From contig NZ_CAMLSE010000001.1 of NCBI RefSeq assembly GCF_946482605.1, positions 602,148 to 666,147 on the forward strand: a stretch of 64,000 bases of DNA, in the 5' to 3' direction. Below, one piece after another: positions 1-7,964 of the stretch; the first letter of the stretch is position 1; every line of letters starts with the position of its first letter. The notes beneath the pieces were generated by a model. That model ran no database searches. It saw only the letters and a list, made by a program, of their open reading frames with translations, and was not told the origin of the DNA. The translations under genes and the position numbers were made by a program. This DNA is from an uncultured Dyadobacter sp. Lineage in GTDB: Bacteria > Bacteroidota > Bacteroidia > Cytophagales > Spirosomataceae.

Positions 1-501
1 TTCCGATCGCCTCGTGAAACTTTCAAGTTGTGAATATACAGGTTTGTGCTGATGTCCGTTTGATCCGAATATCAGCCAGCTTACACCGAGTCCACCATAC
101 TCCTCATAGTCAGTCAGGAATTCAGGGAGAGAATGCCCTGACGTTTTAGGTACGATAAACTCGTCGATATCGATAAAGGCGATCCAACGGGAAGATGCAC
201 CGTAGTGCCGCAGGCAGTGCCCGTAAGCTTTTACATGCTGGTTCTTTCCCGGGAAATCGATGACCGTCGTAAAACGGTCAAAACCCAGCTGTGCTATCGT
301 CTCCTTAACCGGCACCCGACTACCATTGTCATAGATGAAAAAGTGTTCGACTCCAATGAGCCGGTGATAGTTGATCCATTCTTCGATGTAATCATTTTCA
401 TCTTTTACAATGCCACAAATGCTTAGGTAAAAAGAGGACTCCTTGGGTCCGGCCGGTGCTTTTTTTGTAAAAACACTTAGCAGAAAATTACGAAAACTCA
501 T
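1..501 (-). CDS. GT92-like glycosyltransferase, 3' part cut by window edge
   Basis: The 167 visible codons run from an ATG at 501 to the window edge without a stop, so the C-terminus is missing. Residues 33-42 (KDENDYIEEW), 57-61 (YDNGS) and the acidic DIDEF motif at 111-115 are typical of the DUF23/GT92 and Glyco_tranf_2_4 families, which are GT-A enzymes using a nucleotide sugar and a metal held by a DxD-like motif. There is no signal peptide, so a cytoplasmic, probably membrane-associated enzyme of surface polysaccharide or glycan assembly is likely. Acceptor and sugar cannot be told. The family call is good; the exact function is unknown. It is transcribed away from the rhodanese-like gene. 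Confidence 0.8.
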   Translation of the reverse strand, partial: MSFRNFLLSVFTKKAPAGPKESSFYLSICGIVKDENDYIEEWINYHRLIGVEHFFIYDNGSRVPVKETIAQLGFDRFTTVIDFPGKNQHVKAYGHCLRHYGASSRWIAFIDIDEFIVPKTSGHSLPEFLTDYEEYGGLGVSWLIFGSNGHQHKPVYSQLESFTRRSE

Positions 502-868
502 CAATGGGTAAGTCGGCTAACGGAAAGATTTAAAAGCCGGAAATTACGCTTCTTTGCCAAGTTGGCAAAATGGTGTTCCGGATCGGGAGAGAATTTGCGA
601 TGAGAATGAGGGCATTTTGAATTCCCGGCTTGCCCATTTCCTTTCCAAACGGTGGCGCAAGCCCGGTAGAGTCTGTCAGTTGTTCCGTGTGAAGCTTGAC
701 TGGTTAATGCTGACAACTAATGCTATCGTCAAAATCAGACGAAGGCGCCGATGCCGCATTACCGCAGAAAAACCGGATCCTGCCGTTTGGAGTTTCCATG
801 CAAACGCCGTTATCTTGGCATGGATTTTCTTTGGAATATGCAGCCTCCTTCACCAATCACTACTAGCC
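502..868. other. Divergent intergenic region with a palindrome
   Basis: This 367-bp gap separates the divergent glycosyltransferase and rhodanese-like genes. An open frame in phase with the downstream gene runs back to 554, but its composition is not protein-like and a clear signal peptide begins only at 872, so I treat the gap as non-coding. It contains the 17-bp palindrome described separately at 553-569. I see nothing else convincing in it. Confidence 0.5.
553..569. promoter_or_regulatory. Perfect palindrome, possible operator
   Basis: TTTGCCAA and TTGGCAAA are perfect 8-bp inverted arms around a single central G. It lies about 50 bp upstream of the minus-strand glycosyltransferase start and 300 bp from the rhodanese-like start. 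There is no T-tract, so an operator is more likely than a terminator. No regulator gene is next to it. Confidence 0.35.
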
Positions 869-1462
869 ATGATGAAGCTTCAAAAACTGTTTTTTATTAT
901 TTCTATCTGTTGCATCACTCAAACCTGCTTTTCACAGAGCACGCCTAAGCGCCAAACGAATGGAGCGGCTTACAAGAAATCGCTTGTCAGCTATGCTGAT
1001 TTTAAGGAGTTGGTGGCCGAGGCGGAAAAACACAGAGCAGGCCGGTTGATCGGCTTTGATGATTTTCTTAAAGCGGCTAAAAACAAGGATGTTATCATCC
1101 TGGACGCCCGATCGGCATTCAGATTCAAACGGAAGCATTTAAAAGGAGCCGTGAACCTGAATTTCTCGGATTTTACACAGGAAAACCTCCGGAAAATCGC
1201 TCCGGATAAGAAAACCAGGATATTGATTTATTGCAACAATAATTTTGAAGGAGACCAGGTTAATTTTGCTTCAAAAGTTGCTGTTCCCGAAAGCAGGGTC
1301 GAGTCCCAGATCCTTAGCAACAGAAAGCCGCGCATGCTGGCGCTGAATGTACCTACCTACATTACACTGTTCGGCTATGGTTACACCAATGTATTTGAGT
1401 TGGATGAATTAGTGAATGTCAACGACAAGCGGGTTGTTTTTGAAGGAACCGAAGTTAAATAA
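869..1462 (+). CDS. Secreted rhodanese-like domain protein
   Basis: 197 residues. The start at 869 (or the adjacent ATG at 872) gives a clean signal peptide ending near TQTCFSQS, so the protein is exported. A rhodanese-like fold follows: VIILDARSAF is the classic N-terminal strand of the domain, KHLKGAVNL the next element, and LIYCNNNFEGD the active-site loop with the candidate catalytic Cys at residue 122. The loop lacks the usual CX5R arginine, so sulfurtransferase activity is uncertain and the domain may only bind or sense. A long hairpin terminator follows at 1497. Alternative: a non-catalytic periplasmic rhodanese homologue. Confidence 0.75.
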   Translation: MMKLQKLFFIISICCITQTCFSQSTPKRQTNGAAYKKSLVSYADFKELVAEAEKHRAGRLIGFDDFLKAAKNKDVIILDARSAFRFKRKHLKGAVNLNFSDFTQENLRKIAPDKKTRILIYCNNNFEGDQVNFASKVAVPESRVESQILSNRKPRMLALNVPTYITLFGYGYTNVFELDELVNVNDKRVVFEGTEVK

Positions 1463-1496
1463 CAGGCTCCTGGCTCGCATTGGACCCGAACATCCG

Positions 1497-1560
1497 CTCC
1501 CGGACCGGCAATGCTCACGACATCAGTTGCATGAGCAATGCCGGACCGGGAGTTGTTCTT
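1497..1560 (+). terminator. Long imperfect hairpin terminator
   Basis: Arms 1497-1517 and 1532-1552 pair over 21 positions with two A-A mismatches around a 14-nt loop, followed by a T-rich stretch. It lies between the convergent rhodanese-like gene (ends 1462) and the PEP-hydrolase-like gene (ends 1559), and is oriented for the plus-strand gene. The stem is unusually long for a simple terminator. Confidence 0.65.
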
Positions 1561-2425
1561 ATTGATTGCCTAATGTGATCGTTTTGAAATCCCTCGTCAG
1601 GTTGGTCAGTGATTGTTCCACACCCATCCGTTCCAGCGAAGACGCGCCTACGAAGCCATGGGCGTCGGTTCTCGACAGAATGGCCCGGACGTCATCCGGC
1701 GTGTTGACAGGCCCGCCATGTGCCAGAATGAAAACGTCGGGGTTCACATTCCGTGCGGCGTCACCGATGAGCTGGGTACGTTCGATGGCCTCATCCATGC
1801 TGCAGGTCGCGTCTACCACGCCCACCGAGCCGCCAACAGTGGTGCCCACGTGGGCAATGATCGCATCGGCACCTACTTCCGCCATTTGCCGTGCCTCATC
1901 TGGTGTGGCTACATATACAATGGAAAACAGGTCCATCATGGTCGCGAGCCGGATCATTTCAACCTCCTTTGCAAAGCCCATCCCGGTTTCTTCCAGCACG
2001 TGTCTGAAATGTCCGTCGACAATGCTGTGCGTCGGGAAATTATTGACGCCGGAAAAACCCATTTCCTTTACCCTCAGCAAATGGTGCCACATCCGGCGGC
2101 GCGGGTCTGAGCCGTGTACGCCGCATATTACGGGGATTTCCTCCACCACCGGCAGCACTTCAAATTCACCGATTTCCATCGCCACCGCATTGGCGTCGCC
2201 GTAGGCCATCAGGCCCGCCGTAGACCCATGCCCAGCCATCCGGAAGCGGCCTGAGTTGTATATGATGATAAGGTCCGCACCACCTTTTTCAATGAATTTA
2301 GCACTGATCCCTGTACCGGCGCCAGCTGCAATAATGGCTTTTCCCTGGTCTGTCGTGGCTTTCAAACGGTCTCTTACTTCCTGTTTGGTGTAGGGATTTC
2401 CCTTACCTGTCCATGGGTTGGGCAT
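1559..2425 (-). CDS. Phosphoenolpyruvate hydrolase-like TIM-barrel protein (PF09370 type)
   Basis: 288 residues, cytoplasmic, ATG start at 2425. The sequence is a TIM barrel rich in barrel-type glycines: IIAAGAGTGISAKFIEKGG near the N-terminus, IIIYNSGRFR, VICGVHGSDP, then ADAIIAHVGTTVGGS and FILAHGGPV toward the C-terminus. This matches the family named PEP hydrolase-like or predicted TIM-barrel signal transduction protein, which forms the C-terminal half of plant Tm-1. No biochemical role is firmly established for bacterial members. The Tm-1-like N-half is encoded immediately upstream (67-bp gap), and both sit at the end of the SusCD locus, pointing to a joint metabolic task. Family assignment is strong, reaction unknown. 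Confidence 0.85.
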   Translation of the reverse strand: MPNPWTGKGNPYTKQEVRDRLKATTDQGKAIIAAGAGTGISAKFIEKGGADLIIIYNSGRFRMAGHGSTAGLMAYGDANAVAMEIGEFEVLPVVEEIPVICGVHGSDPRRRMWHHLLRVKEMGFSGVNNFPTHSIVDGHFRHVLEETGMGFAKEVEMIRLATMMDLFSIVYVATPDEARQMAEVGADAIIAHVGTTVGGSVGVVDATCSMDEAIERTQLIGDAARNVNPDVFILAHGGPVNTPDDVRAILSRTDAHGFVGASSLERMGVEQSLTNLTRDFKTITLGNQ

Positions 2426-2492
2426 AATGTTTTCGTAATGTGATTATAGAAATAATAAAACTGATTTGTGTTTCAAAAGTAAGGGATAACGG

Positions 2493-3746
2493 CTATCTCC
2501 TTTCGGCGACGGGCGCATTATCCGCTTTTTGCATGACTTTGAGCAAGGTTTCCACCAGCAAATGAGCAAACGCGGGATCGTTGATATGCAAGTCGGCCTC
2601 TACAACTTTCACCTCGCCCGACACATGCTGCCTGATGGCCTCGAACAAAGCCTGATCCGCGGCGGGGTAATAAAAGATGCCGCCTTCCGAATCGACCTGT
2701 GAAATGCCTTTCAGCGGAAGAACCACGGACGCAGGCACCGGTGACCGGCTGACTTTCCGGGCGAGCCTTTCGCCGAGAATGCTGTTTTCTCTCTCGTCCG
2801 TACGCATGAGCGTGACGTCAGGCGCCCAGCTGTACAGATGACGGTCGGCAAATGCGGACGGGACGGTGTCGAGATGTCCAAAGTTGACCATATCCATGCA
2901 ACCCGGGACTACTACCTGCGGGATATGCATGTCGGCAGCGGCGGTCAGCCTTTCGGGCCCTGCATTACATATGCCTCCGCAAAGATCGTCGGCGAGCTCC
3001 GTAGTCGTAATGTCCAGCACGGCATCGAAGAAGCCTTCGCGGATGAGCGACTCCATGGTTTTGCCGCCCACACCGGTGGCATGGAAAGCAAGCACTTCAT
3101 AACCCGCATTTGTAAGGAGTTCCGTGCATTTGTCGACGCAGGCAGTAGTGTTGCCGAACATGCTGATGGCAATGGTTCCGGAAGTCGTTTTCTCAGAGAC
3201 AGTTTCCACATTAGCCATGGCGCAGATCGCGGCGGCGGCCTGTTCGACAAGCATTCTGAGAATATGATTCATTCCCGCCACATCTACCACGGACGGGATC
3301 AGCATGATATCCTTGTCGCCGATCTGCCTGGACAAATCTTTGGTAGCCAATGTGGTAAGGCACAATTTGGGGACTCCGAAGGGAATCGGCTGCATGGCGG
3401 AAAGCGCGATGTATGTGCCGCCTCCGCCTCCCATTCCTATCACCGCTTTGATCTTTCCTTCGGTATATAAGCGATGAACCAGCTTCGAAGCGCCTTTACC
3501 CATGACATCGATGGCCTTTCCCCGGTCGCGGTCTCGGCGGATGTCGGCAATGCTGTGACCTGCTTCGGCAGCTACGCTATCCGATTCGAAATCCACCGGG
3601 AAAGTGCCGGTCGTTCCGAAAATGCCGGTGTTCACGGTAACGACGGTTTCGCCCCGGGCGAGGATACATTCCCGCAGATAGGAGAACACATCTCCTTTGG
3701 TGTCGAAACATCCGAGTACTAAAATACTTTGATTTGAAAATGACAT
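2493..3746 (-). CDS. Tm-1-like ATP-binding domain protein (UPF0261)
   Basis: 417 residues from the ATG at 3746; an in-frame TTG two codons earlier is less likely. ILVLGCFDTKGDVFSYLRE at the N-terminus and the glycine loop VIGMGGGGGTYIA near residue 105 identify the UPF0261/Tm-1-like family, with later conserved stretches FHATGVGGKTMESLI and VVVPGCMDMVNFGH. The family binds ATP and is the N-terminal domain of tomato Tm-1. The gene starts 13 bp after the Dabb gene ends and is followed by the PEP-hydrolase-like gene, so the bacterial order reproduces the plant fusion order. Substrate unknown. Cytoplasmic. Confidence 0.88.
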   Translation of the reverse strand: MSFSNQSILVLGCFDTKGDVFSYLRECILARGETVVTVNTGIFGTTGTFPVDFESDSVAAEAGHSIADIRRDRDRGKAIDVMGKGASKLVHRLYTEGKIKAVIGMGGGGGTYIALSAMQPIPFGVPKLCLTTLATKDLSRQIGDKDIMLIPSVVDVAGMNHILRMLVEQAAAAICAMANVETVSEKTTSGTIAISMFGNTTACVDKCTELLTNAGYEVLAFHATGVGGKTMESLIREGFFDAVLDITTTELADDLCGGICNAGPERLTAAADMHIPQVVVPGCMDMVNFGHLDTVPSAFADRHLYSWAPDVTLMRTDERENSILGERLARKVSRSPVPASVVLPLKGISQVDSEGGIFYYPAADQALFEAIRQHVSGEVKVVEADLHINDPAFAHLLVETLLKVMQKADNAPVAERR

Positions 3747-3758
3747 ATGCAATTATAA

Positions 3759-4055
3759 CTAAACATCGATATCAAAAACAACCACCCGTTCCAGGTTGGG
3801 CACTACTACTACCTTCGCATGCTCGTGCACGGGGTGGGGCAGGTAGGCATCTCTGGATGCAAGGCTGTCGAACGTCATCAGGAAACCATGCGTGAAGCCA
3901 TCGTTCAGTCCCTCAGTGCTGTTGTAGGGGCCGTACTCCATATCCAGAAGGCCAGGAATTTGGCCCACCATTTCTTTCATTGTTTTAAAACAAAAAGCAA
4001 TCTGCTCTTCGGTCACGGCCGGTTTAAACTGAAAAACGCCAAAATGTCTCACCAT
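3759..4055 (-). CDS. Dabb family (stress-responsive alpha/beta barrel) protein
   Basis: 98 residues. It starts MVRHFGVFQFKP and carries the family-typical segments YGPYNSTEGLNDGFTHGF and HPVHEHAKVVV with conserved histidines. Dabb proteins are small dimeric ferredoxin-like barrels; some are cyclases or monooxygenase-like enzymes, most have no known role. It is wedged between the PVC-type dehydrogenase gene (35-bp gap) and the Tm-1-like gene (12-bp gap to its ATG), so co-transcription is likely. In this context it may act on an oxidised intermediate made by the neighbours, but that is inference. Confidence 0.85.
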   Translation of the reverse strand: MVRHFGVFQFKPAVTEEQIAFCFKTMKEMVGQIPGLLDMEYGPYNSTEGLNDGFTHGFLMTFDSLASRDAYLPHPVHEHAKVVVVPNLERVVVFDIDV

Positions 4056-4090
4056 TGCTTGAAAATTTAAAAGGAAACAGACTGAAAAAC

Positions 4091-7000
4091 TTATTTCAGG
4101 GTTTTGATATAGGACAATAAATCAGCCACCTGCTGGTCGGAATAGTTATCGATCAGGCCCTTTACCATGAATGACCGGCCGCCGAGGAAGGTTTGGGACC
4201 GGATAGCGGCGGCTTCGATAAACACCTTGCTGCCGCCCATAAATGCGAGCGTTGTTCCCTGGTTGTCTTTACTGACGAGGTAGCCTTCTACCTGGGTACC
4301 ATCTTTTTTGGTGACCCGATACACCGAATATCCGGATTCAACTGCCGCGTCGGGGTTCAGGATAGCAGTCAGCAACGCTTCGCTCTCGCGGTTGGCCGAT
4401 CCGTCCAGCGCCGGCGCGATGGTTTGCCCCTGATTACCTACCTGATGGCATAGCAGGCAGGTCTGGAAAAGCACTTTCCCGGCGCTGGCATTGCCGTTAT
4501 GTTTCCCGGCGATCGTCATGTATTTTGTCAGTTTTCCCTTGAATTCCTTCTTTGCCGCCTCTTCGCGCTTTTTGACCCCGTTCATAATCGCCGTGCTGCG
4601 GGCGTCGTTCCTGCTTGAACCGGTAATCCGCTCGGCTGCCGGCAGGTCAATGGACGACAGCGGGAGCAACTTTTTCTCATGCAGGTACAGCAGCAGGTCC
4701 GAGCCCTGAGGGGAAGAGGATAGCGCGTTTGCAAGGTCCTTCTTTTCCGTTTCACTCAGGCCTGGAAGCCATTGCGCTGCGGCCTGTTTGGCGGCTGCCG
4801 GATTCGCTTTGGCGAGACTGTTAAGTGCCGCGGCGCGCATATCAAAGCTGAAATTCTTGCCGGCGACCACCTTCTTGTACGTCGGCTCGCTTTTGGCCGG
4901 ATCGGTTTCCAGCACCTTGAGAGCCAGTTTCAAAGTAGGCTCCGGTGTTTCTTCCCGGATCAATGCCGTCGCCGCATCCCTCGCAGGCGCGATCCTGAAA
5001 CGCCCGGCTACGTCCAATGCAAGGTCTTTATCGGCCTGGACCGGGCTTTCCATTAAGGTACTCACCGGGACTGCTAGCAGCTCCGAAAGCGGGGAGGAAG
5101 GTACCTGGGACTGGTTTTGTAGTGCGAATGTCAGATAGGTTTTCGCGTTTGTCCTGTCGTCCAGCATTTGTTTCATGGCGTGCCGGATGTCCTTATTGTC
5201 CAGCATACCCGCCATGCTCACGAATGTCGATTCGTCCAGCACCGACAGGTTTGCCTTTGGCCAGAACTGCGCGAATGCCCGATCCCGCTGCGGTGCCGGC
5301 AATGCCTGTACGGCCCAGAGCATATGCATGGGCGGTACCGCCTGCGCCGCTGGTGAGGTGACAAATTTTTGCAGTTCTTCAGGTGATTGTTCCATTGCTT
5401 TCCGTACGAGGTATCTTTCAAAGCGCCGCTCGTAGCTGCCGCCCATCTTGTTGCCGGGTAGTTCCGGCCTGGCTGCCTTAACAAGCAACGCGATCACCTG
5501 CTGGTCTGCATTTCCTGCTTCTTCCAGCGTGCGGATCACCTGCGACCGGATGGCGGGATTCGGGTCCTCGATCAGGCTTCCGACGGCATTTGCGACGTCG
5601 CTGGTTTTCAGTCCGAAGCTATTCAGCGACCGGATCGCTTCGCGGCGAATGTCCGGGGAGGCCGCTTTAAGCAGCGTTGACAGCAATGCGGCATCATAAT
5701 GCCGGATACCTTCGAGCGACCACAATGCGTGAATGCGTGAGACCGGATCATTGGCTTCGCCGGAAGCGATCGCGACGAGCTTCGGCGCCAGCGGTGATGT
5801 TTCTGCCGCCGGGCGATCGGAGATCTGGTGCCAGGCAGCACGTTTTTGCCAAAGGGAGGGTGAAGTCAGGTAGCCCGGCAGGTCGGCCGTTTTTACCTCA
5901 TAAAAATTGGGTACGTCCCTAGGTTGCTGGCTTACATGGCGGATGCGCCAAATCCTGCCATGGGTTTTGTCACGATCCGGATGCGTGGTCGGCAACTCGT
6001 TATGGGAGACTATTTTGTTGTACCAATCGGCGATGTACAGGCAGCCGTCGGGCCCAAATTCCATATTGACAGGCCGGAACCAATCATCCTCCGAGGTGAG
6101 GAGGTCGGGCAGGTGGCTGGAAGTAACCGTGCCGTCTTCGTTACGCACCATTTTTACCGCATTGATAGAGCTGGTAATGGGGTTGGCAAGGAATGCAACG
6201 TCCTTGTACTCATCCGGAAAGGAACCGGATGCGTCATCGGGGAATGCGGTTCCGGATATCCCGGTCCCACCGACCCTGAACTGGTGCAAAGGCGGCATAA
6301 ATGGCTGGTAGGGCCGTATCCTGTCATTGCCAATGCCCGGAAAGCCCACACCGGGTTCCAGTTGAACGACTGAATAACCGAGATCGTTTGCTTCCGAACC
6401 ATACCATTGTCCATTGTGCCTGAGCTGAAAGCCCCAGATATTGTTCAGGCCGGAACTGACAACTTCGATCTTTTTTCCATCCAGCGAAAACCGGCCGATC
6501 TTGCTGAAATCGATCTTAGCCTTGCCGGTACCGGTGAGCGAAGTTACTTCGCCTTTGTTCAGGCCGCCGTGGCTGAAATGGATCCAGTCGCCGGGTGCCC
6601 GCATGAGCGTATGCGCCATCGTATGCGTGTCCGTAAACCCGAATCCGGTCAGTAACGGAACGCGCCGGTCGGCTTTACCGTCCTTATTGGCATCATCCAG
6701 AAAGAACATTTCAGAGCCCTGCGCCACGTAGACACCATTTTTGTAAGGCAGAATGCTCATTGGAATGGTAAGACCTTCTGCCCAGACTGCGGTTTTGGCG
6801 GGTGTTTTGCCATACAGACCGGAAATGACAATGATTTTGTCTGTCCCTTTCGTTTTCCCCTGGTACAGGTCGAGAATGCGCTTAAAGGCGGGATGGGTTT
6901 TCTGGGCATTCTGGTCGTCCATGAGCCTGAGCAGATCATTCCATTGAATGTCCGCAACGGGGTCGAGTGGGTACATTCGGGCCGTTTGGGTCCAGAGCCT

Positions 7001-7231
7001 GCCCGCGTCGTCGAAAGTAAGGTCGACGGGGTTGACAATGCTATCCCTTTCACTGGCTACGAGTTCGATCACAAACCCCGGTGCCAGCTTGAAACCGGCC
7101 AATTCCTGCTCCGGCGTGTATACCCCGGTGCGGGTCGACTGCGTTTTATCTTTTCGCTGACCAAAAGTACTGTCAGGAATCCCTAAAAGTGCCATTGAAA
7201 TCAGTGCTAACGAAATATTCCTAAGCGTCAT
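4091..7231 (-). CDS. PVC-type dehydrogenase with HEAT repeats and C-terminal cytochrome c
   Basis: 1046 residues with a signal peptide cleaved near STFGQ, so periplasmic or surface. The N-terminal half (about 40-430) is the beta-propeller of PVC-type membrane-bound dehydrogenases, with blades such as EGLTIPMSILPY, GLNNIWGFQL and FGPDGCLYIADWYNK. Residues about 450-890 are helical HEAT-like repeats (DIRREAIRSL, NPAIRSQVIRTLEE). The C-terminus has one c-type haem motif, CLLCH at about 925-929, with a likely Met ligand in RSFMVKG. Architecture implies oxidation of a sugar or alcohol with electrons passed to haem. The next gene upstream encodes a 3-keto-disaccharide hydrolase-like protein, fitting a sugar 3-oxidation scheme. 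Substrate unproven. Confidence 0.85.
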   Translation of the reverse strand: MTLRNISLALISMALLGIPDSTFGQRKDKTQSTRTGVYTPEQELAGFKLAPGFVIELVASERDSIVNPVDLTFDDAGRLWTQTARMYPLDPVADIQWNDLLRLMDDQNAQKTHPAFKRILDLYQGKTKGTDKIIVISGLYGKTPAKTAVWAEGLTIPMSILPYKNGVYVAQGSEMFFLDDANKDGKADRRVPLLTGFGFTDTHTMAHTLMRAPGDWIHFSHGGLNKGEVTSLTGTGKAKIDFSKIGRFSLDGKKIEVVSSGLNNIWGFQLRHNGQWYGSEANDLGYSVVQLEPGVGFPGIGNDRIRPYQPFMPPLHQFRVGGTGISGTAFPDDASGSFPDEYKDVAFLANPITSSINAVKMVRNEDGTVTSSHLPDLLTSEDDWFRPVNMEFGPDGCLYIADWYNKIVSHNELPTTHPDRDKTHGRIWRIRHVSQQPRDVPNFYEVKTADLPGYLTSPSLWQKRAAWHQISDRPAAETSPLAPKLVAIASGEANDPVSRIHALWSLEGIRHYDAALLSTLLKAASPDIRREAIRSLNSFGLKTSDVANAVGSLIEDPNPAIRSQVIRTLEEAGNADQQVIALLVKAARPELPGNKMGGSYERRFERYLVRKAMEQSPEELQKFVTSPAAQAVPPMHMLWAVQALPAPQRDRAFAQFWPKANLSVLDESTFVSMAGMLDNKDIRHAMKQMLDDRTNAKTYLTFALQNQSQVPSSPLSELLAVPVSTLMESPVQADKDLALDVAGRFRIAPARDAATALIREETPEPTLKLALKVLETDPAKSEPTYKKVVAGKNFSFDMRAAALNSLAKANPAAAKQAAAQWLPGLSETEKKDLANALSSSPQGSDLLLYLHEKKLLPLSSIDLPAAERITGSSRNDARSTAIMNGVKKREEAAKKEFKGKLTKYMTIAGKHNGNASAGKVLFQTCLLCHQVGNQGQTIAPALDGSANRESEALLTAILNPDAAVESGYSVYRVTKKDGTQVEGYLVSKDNQGTTLAFMGGSKVFIEAAAIRSQTFLGGRSFMVKGLIDNYSDQQVADLLSYIKTLK

Positions 7232-7266
7232 ATCTTAATGATTTTGTGTTGTTTAGATCAGAAAGG

Positions 7267-7959
7267 TCATAGTTCAGTAATGACCAGATCCCGGAATTCT
7301 ACTTTCGCTGCTCCGCCGCTATGGATCTGTACTGCGATAAAGCCCTTTTTCGGGATCTTGGCGTCGGTTTCGAGATAATCGCAGGTTTTGACGCCATTGA
7401 TATAGAGCTCATGACGGTTTCCCTTGCAGCGGACGATGTAGCTGTTCCAGCCGGTTTCATTCAGAAGGTGGCTCAACGTTTTAAGGTCACCGCCCACGAG
7501 TTTACCCCTGCGGTGTTCGTCGTAAATATCACCCCAGTAGCCGGTACCGATATCAGCCTGGTAACCGACTACCTTGCCTTCTTTCACGACCGAGCGATAC
7601 TGGATCCCGCTGTTGATGAGGCCGGTTTTAGGATCTCCGGTGAGTTTGAACAGGCACCTGAATTCGAAATCCTCGTATTCAGCGGTGGTGAACAGGTAGC
7701 GATTGGCGGGTATTTTGCCGACACCGTCGCCGCTCACCAATGCACTATCCACTGCACGCCATTCGCTCATCTCTGCCGGCGCGGTAGTCTTCCATCCCCG
7801 GAGCGTTCGGCCGTCAAAAAGGGAAGTGGTTTTGCCTGGTTGCTGGCCCATGGCATCAGGGATACCTGTGACGAACGTGATTAATAGGGGCAAATGTAAA
7901 AACAGTCCTTGCCCTGCCATCTGACGATATGATCTCAATTGCTTCCTCATTGCTTTCAT
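7267..7959 (-). CDS. DUF1080 / 3-keto-disaccharide hydrolase-like protein
   Basis: 230 residues. ATGs at 7959 and 7950 are both possible; either gives a signal peptide ending near DAMGQQ. The mature part is a concanavalin-like jelly roll with the DUF1080 hallmarks SLFDGRTLRGWKT, YRSVVKEGKVVGYQADIG, EWNSYIV-like GWNSYIVRCKG and the closing GFIAVQIHSGG. Family members hydrolyse 3-keto-glucosides made by sugar 3-dehydrogenases. The gene starts 5 bp from the susD stop and is followed by the PVC-type dehydrogenase, so uptake, oxidation and cleavage functions appear co-transcribed. Periplasmic or outer-membrane location is likely. Natural substrate unknown. Confidence 0.86.
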   Translation of the reverse strand: MKAMRKQLRSYRQMAGQGLFLHLPLLITFVTGIPDAMGQQPGKTTSLFDGRTLRGWKTTAPAEMSEWRAVDSALVSGDGVGKIPANRYLFTTAEYEDFEFRCLFKLTGDPKTGLINSGIQYRSVVKEGKVVGYQADIGTGYWGDIYDEHRRGKLVGGDLKTLSHLLNETGWNSYIVRCKGNRHELYINGVKTCDYLETDAKIPKKGFIAVQIHSGGAAKVEFRDLVITEL

Positions 7960-7964
7960 ACGGA

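Noticed and set aside
554..868. In-frame upstream extension of the rhodanese-like gene (105 extra codons)
   Set aside because: Composition is not protein-like and a signal peptide begins at 872; internal start preferred.
1566..2204. 212-codon plus-strand frame
   Set aside because: Shadow of the PEP-hydrolase-like gene.
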